This document shows positions 38,768 through 51,665 of a DNA stretch of 64,000 nt, piece after piece. Under the pieces are notes generated by a model. The model saw only the letters and a list, made by a program, of their open reading frames with translations. It was not told where the DNA came from and made no database searches. Position 1 is the stretch's first letter. Every line of letters begins with the position of its first letter. Source of the DNA: Manduca sexta (lineage: Eukaryota > Arthropoda > Insecta > Lepidoptera > Sphingidae); the NCBI RefSeq assembly GCF_014839805.1, contig NC_051116.1:930001-994000 (forward strand), written 5' to 3'. A program made the position numbers and the translations under genes.

Positions 38768-38986
38768 ACACACATAGTTTCACGCCTTTTATCCCCGAAG
38801 GGGTAGCCAGAGATGCAACTGGTGCATCCATTTTCCGCCGTTTTTATTTCGTCCCACTATAGGAGGCGAGCTTATCACCATATAGAGTATGGGAAACCCA
38901 ATAACATTTTGGTCGATCCGGGGATCGAACCCGGGACCTCAGCACTGCCGTTGTACCGTAATACAACTACGCCATCGAGGCAGTCA
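38768..38986 (-). repeat. SINE family B, reverse, with internal deletion
   Basis: 'cccgaaggggtagccagaga', 'ataggaggcgagcttatcac', reverse B-box 'gggatcgaacccgggacctc' and 'ctacgccatcgaggcagtc'. Confidence 0.88.
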
Positions 38987-39369
38987 TATCTTATCATTAA
39001 TGGTATACCTTCAATTAACAATAACCTAGATATAATCAAAGGTAGTAACTTATCACCTTATTGGTTTAGTTAATGTCGTTAATGAAGAAGAAGAATGACG
39101 TTCAATAAGTGTTTAATTTATAAACAACTTTAACAAACCAAACAAATAAAGAAATACTAATCAGATTCGATTTAGCCGCATGGTGAAATTGCAGCGTTGT
39201 TTTTTGTATGTCGAGTATAAAGAAATTTAAAAAAGATATAATAATTTGTCTACAGTCACTCTAGACATTATCAGTCTTACTTATAAACTTGTTTTAGCGT
39301 TAATAGGTGATTAAGAATTGATTAAATAGCTGTCAAAAACATCACCGGTTTCCTAGCTTAAACCTTATT

Positions 39370-39490
39370 AAGACGCAAAATGGCGGCTTTTGACTTACAG
39401 CTGATCGAGTGAATTTGTGTTTTAACCATTGAGATACAAGATGGCGGCTTCTGACCTACAGCTGATCTAGTAAATTTGTTTTTTAACTAA
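39370..39490 (+). repeat. 61-bp direct duplication, 2 copies
   Basis: 'atggcggctt[tc]tgac[tc]tacagctgatc' occurs at 39380 and 39441, with 'gtgaatttgtgttttaacc' / 'gtaaatttgttttttaact' following. Head-to-tail duplication. Confidence 0.8.
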
Positions 39491-39704
39491 GCATAGCTTA
39501 TAAATAAGACTGTTTATAGTAAACTCCAAAAATGCACACACTCCATCTTAACCTATCAGGTGAGAGTGGACACGACCTAGCCCGGTCGTCGAACCGGCAC
39601 GAGGTAAACAGCGCACCGACGAAAATATCGCACCCAAATCACTGAATCACAAAGCGCTCTGTTGCACGTTGAGTATTTTGGTTATATTGTTATTTATTGC
39701 TAAC

Positions 39705-39900
39705 TAGCGCCTTGCCACTTCGCGAGTATGGCGAACATATATATACCTATATTTATTAACCGATTACAAAAAAAGGAGTAGGTTATAAAATTTACGTGTA
39801 TTGTTTTTTATTCGAAAGAATATACCTCCAGATTCGTCCCATAGTTTTTGTTTTTCAAAATCGATTTAGTAGTTTAGTTTTAAAATGGATAAATCTAGAA
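39705..39900 (+). repeat. Degraded family C/G composite
   Basis: 'aactagcgccttgccacttc' head followed by 'ttaaccgattacaaaaaaag' and 'aaaatcgatttagtagttta'. Weak but ordered. Confidence 0.45.
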
Positions 39901-40079
39901 TAATTATCTAGTTCAATGAAATGAAATTGCGAATTTAGCTTTCTTGTAACGTTTTTTAATCGTACCAAACATTGAACTATACACATAAATCCTCTTGAAT
40001 CACTTCGTCCATTCGATATTATTCAAAATTTATCACGTTCAATCAGAAAAACTCACCGAGAAGACCATGTATTATAATG

Positions 40080-40261
40080 TACTAGCTTCAGCACGCGGCT
40101 AGTCACGTGAAAGAGTACTCCCAGGATAAAAGTCCCGCTGTATAGTTTCCCAGGATCTCAAACTATCTCCACACCAAAATTCATAAACATCCTTTCGATA
40201 TTGTTTTTAAGTTTTTCGCGTTCAGATAGACAGACGTGATCGGGTGACTTTGTTTTATAAC
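40080..40261 (+). repeat. Repeat family C
   Basis: 'tactagcttcagcacgcggc', 'ccaggataaaagtcccgctg', 'aaactatctccacaccaaaa', 'cagatagacagacg' and 'actttgttttata'. Confidence 0.8.
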
Positions 40262-40269
40262 TTGTAAGG

Positions 40270-40517
40270 CAGTGGTTCTCAAACTTTTTAAATGACGGAA
40301 CCCTTTTGGGAAGCAAAATACTTGATGGAACCCTACAATAAAACAATTGTTTTTATAAGTGTATTTTTTATTAATCAGCATAATAAAAGTACAATGTAAC
40401 AGTTACTAATTATTATTGAGAGAGGTGTTTTGATTTTTTTTTCTAAATTCTTGCGGAACCCCGACAGAGGTATCACGGAACCCTAGGGTTCCGCGGAACA
40501 CACTTAGAGTATAGCTG
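40270..40517. mobile_element. Non-autonomous hAT (Charlie-type ends) MITE, 248 bp, 8-bp target duplication
   Basis: Left end CAGTGGTTCTCAAACTTTTT; right end terminates in a decayed inverse ending CTG. The body has 'gacggaacccttttggg' and 'ccctagggttccgcggaaca'. Perfect 8-bp flanking repeat ttgtaagg at 40262-40269 and 40518-40525. The CAGTGGTTCTCAA terminus is well known from hAT-Charlie-like elements. It inserted directly next to a family-C copy. Confidence 0.88.
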
Positions 40518-40525
40518 TTGTAAGG

Positions 40526-41538
40526 AATAAGGTCTACAGTAAAATGTATATTAAATACTGAAAAGTATCTTTAAAGATGACAAAATCATTAACTATCGCA
40601 TCATTATCAGACAGAGACCACATTACATTGTTCATACCAATGGCGTCACAATTCCATCTGAATTTGAAAAAGAATTGATTCGTAGTTTCTGTTTTCGCCG
40701 TTTATGCTATTTTAAACTGTTGGGTATTTTGAAGTTAGGTTATTATTATTTTTTTATTGTTAATGCGGGTTGAATGAAACAGTCGACCACTGCCGCTTGA
40801 GTTTGATTGAAGCTACATAAACTAAGTCAACTTTTTAATCTATGTCCCCAATGTTTCCTAAAATCCAATAAAAAGCTAATATTATTCCTAACCCGCGTAC
40901 AACTAGACGGTTATATCGCACATTATCAGAAATAACCGACCTTGCCCGAACGACAGCGCGTTCGGTGATTTTCGACTGTCATCGTTTATTATTTTACCGA
41001 ACTGTCATATTTCTGAAGCATTGTGTGCCAAACATTCCGCGCAAAAATGTTGATACCATGTCATTGTGCGAAAGCGAATAAAAAGAATTAAACGTTTGTT
41101 TTTAATGTTAATACGTTCACTTTGTTATTTTTGAAGAGCTTTGATGACCAATCATACTTCTTATGAATAATAAAACGTATTAAAAATGTGTCTCATAAAT
41201 TTTAGGTATATGTCAAGTCAAATGGACATTTGTTGCACTGTTTTTAAATAATGAATTCTTTTGCATTTTCATTATTCTGCAGTCATAATGAAAAAAGCCG
41301 GATCCAACATATTCTTTTTTATTTAGTTAAGCTCACATTCGTAATCAGCAAAAGAACATTTATCTAACGCCATTTCTCTTTTTTTGTCTGTATAATTTTT
41401 TAAGTAGAGAGGTCCGTTTTCCTTATGTTGGCAGTATTATGCTGAATATTCAAGGTGAATACCCCATATAAAGCATTCTATTGCAAAGTAAGGGAGCTGC
41501 TAGCGCGTCCACGGACCCTAACCTTCCATCGAATTAAT
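40526..41538. other. Unassigned DNA
   Basis: No exon or named repeat recognised. Confidence 0.4.
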
Positions 41539-41690
41539 AACAGCCCTGTATTATATACTATCCCATTGCTGAACACGGGCTTTTTGCACTAATGAAATGA
41601 TTTAGAACTTAGTCCAAGGTTGGCAGACTAGATATACCTTCAAAATGATCACGAAGAACTCTTAGATACTTCAATCATACGTCTAGTTTT
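41539..41690 (-). repeat. SINE family A, reverse, strongly decayed
   Basis: 'cagccctgtattatatacta', 'ccattgctgaacacgggctt' and 'acttagtccaaggttggcag'. Confidence 0.7.
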
Positions 41691-41934
41691 CTAGACTCCG
41701 AACTCTTAATCTGCGCAATAATCAGACAAAACAACACACCGATTACTATAAAGTAAAATATTCCACATTAATTACTACACTAAACGATATTTCCGGCAAT
41801 AAGGCCTTCAACCCGCACAGAAGCAAGTGAACTATAAACCGTACGAGAATACGGACAAAACGGAAGCAATTATACGCGACGGCCGAGATGGAAAATCTTG
41901 ATATCGAGAAATATTGTAAAATATAAAATGGCTG

Positions 41935-42101
41935 CCGCCGTGGCGAAGTTGTGTGCGCGCGATATACATATGACTCCCGCTATGAGGTCCCGGTTGGGCG
42001 ATTAGTATTGGGTCTTTCTACTCTATATCAGGCGGATATGGAATTTACGTTCCGATGTGATGGTAGGCTCGCCATCTATCACATCAATGGACGGAACACA
42101 G
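41935..42101 (+). repeat. SINE family B, forward, 3' end missing
   Basis: 'gccgtggcgaagttgtgtgc', 'tgaggtcccggttgggcgat' and 'tgtgatggtaggctcgccat'. Confidence 0.75.
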
Positions 42102-42732
42102 ATATCGAAATGTCAAATTTTCGGAAGAATAAATTATAACTTACACCTTTAGAAATTGCGAAGGCGAAAATAATTAATGTATTCGAACTAGCCAAATCAG
42201 AACTTAGGCGTCAATACATTATCCTAAGTTAAAGACGAAATGATATTTTAATTTGTTATTTAACATTTTATTTTGTTATAAATGTATTCCAGGACTGACC
42301 ATTGAACTTGGCACCCATTTAGATCTCACTTCTTTTGTCGTTAAAGTGAACAACCAAAGATATATCATAATATTGAACTTGGCTTTCATTTCAAATTTAT
42401 ATTTTTGATGGCATTTATAATAATTCTATAGAGTTCAAATTTCTCATAATAATCCAGGATCATTCTGAATCTTTCCACAATCACATCAAAAACCTTGGCT
42501 CCGTTCAACGACATCAATGCAAGATTATCTTCATTTATCTCATTCTTCGTAAATTTTCAGATTTCAAGTCTGTTTGAGCACGCTACTGCTTTTTAATTTG
42601 TTCTTGTAACTAACAGCAAAAATAGAGCAACACGCTTTTATTAATATTAAAGAGTTTACGTTGTTTCTTACCTATCATGTAGATTATATTAAATACTATT
42701 CCACTGGATCAAAGTTCTAATATTTTTTTAAC
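42102..42732. other. Unassigned DNA
   Basis: Nothing recognisable. Confidence 0.4.
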
Positions 42733-43036
42733 AGTTTCAATATATACTGTCCTATTGGGCACGGGCCTCATCTACTACTGAGAGGGATTAGGCCTCAGTC
42801 CACCACGCTGGCCTAGTGAGGATTGGCAGACTTCATATACACTCAGAATTTTTATCGGGAATTTCTAAGGTGTACAGGTTTCCTAACGATGTTTTCCTTC
42901 ACCGTTAAAGCAAGCGATAATTCACAAAAATACACACATAATTTTAAAAAAGTCAGAAGTTTATGCCCTTGGGTTTTGAACCTGCGGACATTCGTCTCGG
43001 CAGTCAGTTCCACAACCAACTAGGCTATCGCCGCTA
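42733..43036 (-). repeat. SINE family A, reverse
   Basis: 'tatatactgtcctattgggc', 'gtccaccacgctggcctagt', 'gatgttttccttcaccgtta', reverse B-box 'ttttgaacctgcgg' and head 'ccaactaggctatcgccgct'. Confidence 0.9.
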
Positions 43037-43394
43037 TTCTATTTTACATCAACTTGAAATTTTTAAATTTCATTTTTGCAACATAAATAAAAAATTTACA
43101 CAAAACCTTGTTATGGGACAGAGATCTATTACCTGCCAATCCAATTATGAACCAGCTATTTGCTACTTGCTAATCCAACCGTGTGAAGGACCTATCATGG
43201 CATATTTTACGGTGTTAACCACTTTTCTATAACAATTAGTAAGCCTGCAACAATAGGGGACCGGCCTATGCTTGATTTTGTCCATTATTCTATATATAAT
43301 GGTTAATAATACGAAAAAGAAGCACTGCTGCGAAAACTGCATAAAAATTGGTTAAAAAATGAGCGAGTAATTCATATTTAAAATATTGTAATGT

Positions 43395-43560
43395 GCAGAA
43401 GTGGGCGCGACGTGAGGATATCCCTTCATCTCTTTCTTTCGCACGCGTCGTAATTCCCGATGACGTCACATGTGGATATTTCGTCTCTTTTCTGTTTCTT
43501 GTTAATTACCCCTTCCACCGAAATTCAAAGACATAACTTATTGATTTTTTACCGGATTTT
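43395..43560 (+). repeat. Probable interspersed repeat ('gatgacgtcacatgtgg')
   Basis: 'ccgatgacgtcacatgtgga' and 'aattaccccttccaccgaaa' are phrases I recall from dispersed lepidopteran repeats. There is no second copy in this window, so this rests on recollection. Confidence 0.4.
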
Positions 43561-44574
43561 AAAAATTCCTTCTGTGTTATAATTTATATTATGTAAATAT
43601 TTGATAAAAGTAAAGAACATAAATGAGTCCGGTACCCTATTAGCTCAATTGTAAACGAATCTCAACGCTAGTCTCATTAAACTAGAAAGATTGTCATTCA
43701 AACTACTCGTAGCACTATCGTCGAATTCCCGAACATACCTTTACAAAACAATTCGTGGATCGCAGTAATCACTTGAATAAAATTAGCCGGTTCAACGATT
43801 TTATTGTAGACACCGAAATAGGACTATCAGCCGGCTTTACGGTTGTTAAAATTCTTCAACATTAGCTTCGATCGATAATTCAGTGAATAAATGTGAGAAC
43901 GTGTTTAGATTTATTTCACTCGTAGCAAAGACATTGACTTTTACTAATGTTACTAATGCTAGTTTATGAATATGTAAGAAACTGATGCATTAATCGCTGA
44001 TCGGATTTGTATGGAATTTAATAAAAAGATAAACAAAATCTTAGATTGTTGTATGGGCTAAGTTTTATCGGAAAATGTATTGTGGCCTACAACGTCATGG
44101 ATTGGACGAAGTGGAGAAACAAACCGAAGAAGATTACCCCACTACTATTTGGAACGACTAGTCGGGAATAGAGGAATAGAGAGCGTAAGAGAGTGAGAAG
44201 GCTAACAGATTCTTCCATGACCGTAACTTTTACTTTTACTATTATTTTTGCTTAAATGCTGACCTTTATACTGTGGCAACTCTATTGGCTTTTACTTAAG
44301 CGCCATTTCTGTTACAGCAAATATTATTGCTTTCAAATTAGCCATTACCTTCATCGGCTGTTAGCCACTGATAAGGTGTCCTATAAGGCTATCATTAGGA
44401 AGTAAATGCACATGTCGGTTGCTTTCACATAATATGTTAACTGGTGTAATGCTCCGATGGAGTTATGTACGGCGATAATATGCAAATAACTTTGGCAAAG
44501 ATCGATGACCCCCGCGTGTGTTAACAATGAGCGCTATGTTTCAATGGAGCTCGCCATTTTTATATAAACTAACT
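43561..44574. other. Unassigned DNA
   Basis: No exon recognised. 43900-44110 may be a very decayed repeat. Confidence 0.35.
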
Positions 44575-44752
44575 TTTGCTCGCGGCTTCACCCGCGTGAA
44601 TAAGTTTCCTCGGAAAGAAAGTAGCCTATTACCTTCCCAGGGTCTTAAACTATCTCCATACCAAATTTCATAAAAATCTGTTCGGTAGATTTTTAGAAAA
44701 TCGATAACATACAGACAGACAAAAAAGGTTTGTTTTATAATATGCATAGATT
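44575..44752 (+). repeat. Repeat family C
   Basis: 'ttgctcgcggcttcacccgc', 'gtgaataagtttcctcgg', 'cccagggtcttaaactatct', 'acatacagacagacaa' and 'tttgttttataatatgcata'. Confidence 0.88.
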
Positions 44753-45209
44753 AATCGATAACACTTAGGAATGAAGAAAAGTCCAACGCCATGCGTTTAG
44801 ATGCCTCTTTTAAAACAAATTTGTAACATTATTAATTAACTAGCCGTATAATGAATAGATTTCGACTCACTCCGGGGATAAATCTTCACAAACTACACTG
44901 CAATAAATTTCATACCCCAGACCCACTAGTTTGAACTACGCAAAGACATTTAACTATGTAGCTAGTTATAGACCGGACATGCCAAATTTTTGCTCCAAAA
45001 GTTATTACCAATTGGTAATAGGTCGCTCCAACATGACCGCCTAATGGTCCCCATGAAGGCAGGGCGGTATCCTTCTCTATAATCTTACCAATGTCCACTC
45101 TATATAACCTTAGAACTCTTTGGAACTAGGCTTTATCATATCATTTATTTAATATGGTAATGTATTAATATGGTAACATAACCAATCAACTTGAATTTTT
45201 AAAAACATA

Positions 45210-45443
45210 CCCCCATATTCATTGACGTTATTTATCTAAGGACAGAGCATTGCTGTGATAACAAGTCTGCTTCTCAGTGCTGACGGCATGGCAGCCTTCG
45301 CTGTGCGTAGTCATAGGGCCGTTGTGATTGGCTAATATTGAGATACAACTTGAATCTAGTTGGCTGTCAGATAAACAAAGCTGAGATTTGTTATCACAGC
45401 AATGCTCCGTCCTTAGATAAATAACGTTAATGAATAAGGGAGA
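45210..45443. mobile_element. MITE with about 50-bp terminal inverted repeats
   Basis: Left arm (45213-45262) and right arm (45388-45438) are inverted copies containing 'attcatt[ga]acgttattta' and 'cattgctgtgataacaa', with few mismatches. The flanks read ATA on both sides (a 2-3 bp duplication, uncertain). The total is about 233 bp, with no coding capacity. The superfamily is not assigned. Confidence 0.85.
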
Positions 45444-45749
45444 TAATGTGCATCGAAAGTTCGCCAATGACAATTCTGCCCGCAGATTTCTCAATTATTT
45501 TTACCTTAGAGTTCGAAATAACGCATTGACCGGTTTCATTCCGGAAGTACGCTACCACTGCTCCGATGATATTAAAATTGTGTCGCAAAATAACTTCACT
45601 TTTTTTTTATAGCCATTAGAGCTCCTCGATGCAGCTTGAAAAATCAGTTCAATCTGATAGTAAAGTAGATCAAGCCTTTACTCCCGGTCATAGTCATCTT
45701 ACAAGATATTTTTGTTAAACTGACAATGTATGCACTAATGTATGCATTA

Positions 45750-45914
45750 GCAACTATCTTTTGCCCGCGGATCGACTACCGTGAGAAAGTTATTCCCAGA
45801 TAAAGTCTATAGCACTACTACAAAAATTACATTACTGAAAACATATCGAAATAGGTTTAGTAGTCCCTGAGATAAGCGCGTTCAAAGTAATAAGCTTTAT
45901 ATATTAGTATAGAT
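45750..45914 (+). repeat. Repeat family C / (acaa)-tailed family relic
   Basis: 'atcttttgcccgcggatcga', 'aataggtttagtagtccctg', 'agataagcgcgttcaaa' and 'gctttatatattagtataga'. The ending matches the element at 34586-35585 but without the tandem array. Confidence 0.75.
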
Positions 45915-46599
45915 AATTATATAAATTGACGCCCATAACTCTTACGGGGGTGCCGGCGGTGCAACTCATCAAGTAACGCGGAACATCTTTCCATCTCATT
46001 GCCAGACACAATAATAATTAATAAATAATAAACATTAGTGAATTAAAAAAAAAATTACCGACCCTCGCATAAGAACCCAAGAATTTACCACTAACAACCC
46101 ACTGCCAGTTCAGTATCAAACATAATTAACCAGACAGAAAAATAAATAGCGATAAAAGATAGCAAAAAACCACAAAGTTAGATATTGACAGTACCTAGCA
46201 GCCCTTATACCAGTTCCATCACAAGCACCCCCGAATTACACTGAAAGTATAATGGGGTCAAAGTCTGGAGACGAACCGTCCGACCTTTACTAGGTCAGTG
46301 GTGGAGGCTCGTACCGACCTTGACCCTCGCGGAGGGCGCGGGCAAAGTTAACGAGTACCTTCATCTAGATTTATGCAAACCAAATGAAATATTTTTTGTT
46401 ATATACGTACCAGGAAAATAAGATACCTGTCTTGGAGAGGACGTATTTGCTTTTTAGTTTTAAGAGACGTTGTTAGTGCTAGATTTGTTCCATATAGCAC
46501 AATATAGTGAGGCTTTTTTATATTTTTTAAATATTAAATAATACCAGTACTGTTATACTATTCTTCTGGTGACGGCTTTTAATATTAAGACGGTTTAGG
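45915..46599. other. Unassigned DNA with GC-richer stretch at 46250-46350
   Basis: 46250-46350 ('accgaccttgaccctcgcgg', 'agggcgcgggc') is GC-richer but has no frame I recognise. Confidence 0.35.
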
Positions 46600-46780
46600 T
46601 CTCCAAGGCACACCCTTCCATTTTTTCGGTACATGTGTATTTCGTCAATAATTATTATCGCTATAACAGTAAAGAATTTAGATACCTAAGGAGTTTTCCT
46701 AAGAATTTCGAAGGTACGTGACGTCTATCAACCCACATAAGCCAGCATGATGATCTAAGGCCAATAACCTATACAAAATG
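46600..46780 (+). repeat. SINE family A, strongly decayed
   Basis: 'tatcgctataacagtaaag', 'cctaaggagttttcctaaga', 'gccagcatgatgatctaagg' follow family-A order. Confidence 0.55.
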
Positions 46781-46987
46781 TTATTCATAAGTTTCGAAAA
46801 TTTTCAAATCATGATATAGGTCCTAGACTAGCAAACTTACCCGACACTGGCTACCTTTAAGATGACAACTACACGTCCACATCAATAAATATTTATGGGA
46901 AAGATATTATACATCCATAATATCCCTTAGGCAGGCTGAAAATACTTATTGATTTCATTTAATACATCTGTAGCGACGACTAACATC

Positions 46988-47251
46988 CTACTAACATTAT
47001 AAATGCGACAGTTAGTGAGAATGGATATATGTTTATATATTTGATCCTCTTTCACGAAAAAACTTCTGAACAGAATTGGATGAAACTTTACAGTAATATT
47101 GGTTATACATCAAAATAACACATAGGCTACAATTTATAATTATTTTGTATAATTTGGTCATAATATAACGATACATATATAACGATACAGGAAAATAAAT
47201 ATATCCCGGAAAACTGCTTCACGCGGGCGAAGCCGCGAGCAAAAGCTGGTA
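46988..47251 (-). repeat. Repeat family C, reverse, with intact head
   Basis: Reverse head 'cgcgggcgaagccgcgagca' plus 'aaagct', and a tail 'acattataaatgcgacagtt' at the left. Confidence 0.85.
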
Positions 47252-49967
47252 GTACAATAATCGTAAAGTGTTTATTTAACAAATACAACTAATAAAATGT
47301 ATGTATTTATTTCATATGATCAGCTGATAAGTCAGCCACAAGATTTATATAAAATAATACATTGAAATATTTTTGGTTGGCAAGATAGGCTGGCTTACGT
47401 GCCCTATATTGTTTGCAACGGCTTAAATGTTTTTTATTTTTCTATCTACAGTGTCTTTAACCTTTAAGAACTAAGCCACTAAGTAGGCGTGATATATATA
47501 TTTGTAAGTTTATCGACATCTCAAACTCAAAGCACTGTTTTTATACGCGAGCTTTCTACTTAAACCGTTGGGAATTTCTATTTTTAAGTGGCAAATAGAT
47601 TAGATATATTTTAGACGCTGTCGAAACTATGACTTCTTTTTGTCAGTTTGAGTTTAAAAAATTAACGGAATAGGCTCAATATGGATACCTTTTTATCAGT
47701 TCGCATTGTGATTTTAATGGAATAGAATGGATGGATGCATAATGGTTAAAACTATTAAAGATATAATTGTAAGTTTGTTTATAAGGCATTATGTCGAGAA
47801 CTACAGAACCATGAGCGAAATATTTTTATATGAACGTTTACTGTAAAAAAATATTATAATCATTTATATTTTTAATATGTAAATAATTTAAAAATTCCCC
47901 TAGACCATAATTTACTGTTGATAAGTAAACCTAATTACATGTCAAATTAGCAAACAAAATTACCGAAAATACAAAATTATTACCCGAAGCTAAACAAACC
48001 TAACTTAATACAATATACGACCAAATACAAAAATCACGCTGTCCCAAATAATTGCAATCAAAAAAACACTATCTAAATTACCCTTCTAATTCATAACTTG
48101 CCGATGGCATATATTTTAATATATGGGGCCTAATTCTCATAAAATTCTGTAGTGCGCAGAGGTAAACGTCCTTAAAGCCGAACATCTGCCCGACGGGCGT
48201 AGAAAAAAATACGACACCTGGCAACGGGGCGAGAGGCGGCCAGCGTAACTTGAGCCGTGGGTGACGAGATCACTCGATAGGGCGATTACTGTTGGCTTCA
48301 ATTGTTTTTTTATTAGTTACGTATAATTATAGATGTAAGAGAATGGCGAATTTTATAAAAAATAATATAGTATGTGTTGAAGTTTAGAATTTTTTTGTTA
48401 CACTTATTATAGGTTTTAGTATCTAGACCAGCGTGGATACGGTGTGTACTCGGCGAATTTCAAGCCAAGCCGTAAAAATATATATATCATGGGTACAAGC
48501 TTGATATAACCTTATTTGACCTTGTGCTATTGTCTAATTTAATCCTTCATAAATTATTGTTTGTTGATATTTGTATTTATGATCATAAATTATAATCCAA
48601 ATATCTTTTAAGACGTTTTTTCTTTGAATTTAAATAACCGCTAAATATTGACGTCACAATTTTATATAACGTTAGTTTTTAATAAGTAGAAAAACAGTAA
48701 AACAAGTTTTAATATGAACATTAATATGCTATGACAAAAAACACATTGCTACGCACTGCTTGCTACCAGTTCTGAGTATTTCGAACTACTTATTGAGGGG
48801 CTTCCCTCACTGATAAAGTCATTTCGTACTTTTTAATTTTTATTTCCAATGAGCAAGGGGTTTGAGCACATTCACCCTTATAAAAACGGTGTTTTATAGA
48901 AACCAAATGGTTTTAATACAGAAATTATTACTAATGGGGAGTCAAAATTATACCAAGATAGCGAGGTCAAACTGACAAGCCGCAATTTATTAACTGTATT
49001 CTTTGTACACAAAAATATAAAACAAATTTGTCATGTAGGCTTATTAACGAATAATATCAATATAACATATAAAAAAATCCATTAATTATAATTAAGAAAA
49101 TTAAATTAAAAATAATTGACTATGTCAATCTTATGAACTAGCATGTCTAGCGAGCATTGAGGAATGGAAACTGGAATATAAAAAAAATAAACAAATTATC
49201 CAAAAAATAATAGTGTTCTAGAATTATGGCAGTCACCCTTAGTGGTTGTATACCTACTGACCATGGGACTTGTCACACTAAAAGGAACCGATATGGTGAA
49301 TTTTCCCTATAAAGTTCATTGTCGATCCATTTACATCATTTTATATATCTATACTGTTAAACCAACAAAACACAGAAAATTTTTAGAATACCACGTCGAC
49401 ACGAGTTACTTTCACCTAGCGGCGGCGGAGTGCGGTAGGTCAAGATAAAATGGTCGCATACGCACAGGTGTTGGACGTGCGGTGCTGCGTGCACACCGTA
49501 CATGCATTCGACTCCCGCGCACGCAACGGATGTGCCAATATGATCCAGTGATTTTGTGCGAAACATGACATGTGCTTCGATTATTTCTTAATGAGCTCAC
49601 TTATATATTAGCTTTGAAGTTTAGAAAAATACAAACACAATATATTTTATTTAATTTTTAATACTTATAATTGTCGTTTTAACACGGTACCAATGTGGTA
49701 AAACTTGAGACCTTTTAAAAGTCGTTTAAAAACGCATTCCTACCACTTCACCGTACATGTTTGGTGATTTTAAGTCCCTGTGGCCGTGAGAAAACATTAT
49801 CAATGCCCTTAATCTTGCTTAAACGCAGTGTCGAGTGAAATCTTTAATGAAATCGTCTACTTTCTATGATTTTAAATTCGAGACGTGACGTGCGAAGCCC
49901 TTTGTAACTTGACAGTTACAGTACTGTCTTGGTACCATTTTAGTGTGTTTTCTTTTTATATCTAATA
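47252..49967. other. Unassigned DNA with two CpG-rich patches
   Basis: CpG-rich patches at 48160-48290 and 49405-49540 stand out from AT-rich surroundings. Open frames across the second patch (49357-49600, minus) have no recognisable domain. Possibly regulatory or first-exon DNA inside the kinase gene; no further evidence. Confidence 0.35.
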
Positions 49968-50190
49968 GAATAGCTTTTGCTCACAGCTCTCTATCTGAGT
50001 GAAAAAGGTTTTCCAGGATAAAAGTCCTGTTATATATTTTTCCGGAATAAAACGCAGCCTATGTCCTACCCAGGATGTCAAACTATCTACATACCAAATT
50101 TAATCGAATTCCGTTCAGTGGTTGAATCGTAAAAGCATCACAGACTGAGTTCCTTTCGCATTTATAAGTGTGGTAGTAAGTAACTTAGAT
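49968..50190 (+). repeat. Repeat family C
   Basis: 'aatagcttttgctcacagct', 'ccaggataaaagtcctgtta', 'cctatgtcctacccaggatg', 'attccgttcagtggttgaat' and 'gcatttataagtgtggtagt'. Confidence 0.82.
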
Positions 50191-50539
50191 GGGTCCCTTA
50201 ATATTAACATCTTTGATCTCGATGAGTTAGAAATTTTATATTACAATACCATTAAAACGTGTACGCATGTGAAAACCATTACATGCGCACGCGTCTCAAA
50301 ACTATTGCGATGTGAAATGGGACGATAGATCTAATCGCTTGCACCGTCTTTGGAATACTAGCGGAGTGAAAATCGTAGCAAGTAGTTGTTTTATGTATTT
50401 GGATTAAAAGAAACATTATGGACAAGTGGTTATTTGTGGGCTAGAAAAATTCAACGTGGAATAAATTGACAAAGGTAGTATTAGGTATCAATGGCGATGG
50501 GTTTATATAACTCTAATCATTTCGGCTTCCTTTTATGTA

Positions 50540-50738
50540 TAACTAGCGACCCGCCCCGGCTTTGCACGGGTGCAATATTTCTCCACTATTTAATGAATGT
50601 TATTATACATATAAACCTTCCTCTTGAATCACTCTATCTATTAAAAAAAACCGCATCAAAATCCGTTGCGTAGTTTTAAAGATTTAAGCATACATAGATA
50701 GGGACAGAGAAAGCGACTTTGTTTTATACTATGTAGTG
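50540..50738 (+). repeat. Interspersed repeat ('actagcgacccgccccggct')
   Basis: Head 'actagcgacccgccccggct', 'ccttcctcttgaatcactct', 'ccgcatcaaaatccgttgcg', 'gggacagagaaagcgacttt' and end 'ttttatactatgtag'. I recall this as a widespread insect repeat. Confidence 0.8.
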
Positions 50739-50752
50739 ATTTAATTATCATT

Positions 50753-50832
50753 AGAACGATTAGCAGACCGCCATCATGTATATTAGTACCGATATGTTGA
50801 GTAGGGTTCCTTTTCGGAAAATTTCACCTATC
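50753..50832 (+). repeat. Two-copy cassette I (copy 1)
   Basis: 'ggttccttttcggaaaattt' plus 'cacctatcaccactg' recurs in reverse at 55795-55895. Confidence 0.6.
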
Positions 50833-51665
50833 ACCACTGTTAGGTATAGTAAGACCCTAAGGGTAATAAAATAACGACACGTAAAATAGGTATACGATTA
50901 TAAAAGATAACTTAATTTACTGCAAGCACTCACTAATGGCGAAAAATCATCAAGTACAGTTTAAAACGCCCTGAACATAATATAATATTTACAGTTAAAA
51001 ATAGTGTGATACTTTTTTTAAATATAATTATATCTACGATGATATAGGGAAAAGTGGCTTAATTCATACTTTTATATTTGTCAGTTAATGAGTTCTTGCA
51101 GTAAACCGACTATTTAGGCGAAATTACTGCTGAAAATCAGCCACATACGCAACTTAAAAATAAAAAAAACTTCACATACCCAAATGCCAAAAAAAAGACA
51201 ATCTTAAATATGCAAACAATCATCAAATTCGACAACAAAAAAAAAGACTTTCTCTTCGCACACCCAAATTCCTTTGGAATCCATTCATCGCTCCGAAATC
51301 CTTTGGTATTTCGGCCGATGCCCTCACACGGGCCAAAGTATACCCTAAGGCTTTCGTCTGCATAGCAACATCCCAAATCTCAACTTTGGACACAGTTCAG
51401 AGAAAGATTCAGGTATAAAGGTGTTCAAAATAGGTGTGCTCACTCTTTATATCTCCTAACGCGGTGGCAGAGGGATAAAAAATACATCCGTCTTTCGACT
51501 TTATAACATGAAGGATAAGGTCATGTTTGCCATATTGGGTACAAATTGTAAACCCAAGTATATTTTTTTTTGAAATAGACTGTATATTCAACTTGGTTGT
51601 TAGGCTAGAAATTCATAGTACTTATTCCAAGTCAATTATAAATTATTAAAGATATTCCTTGGAAA
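50833..51665. other. Unassigned DNA
   Basis: Nothing recognisable. Confidence 0.4.
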
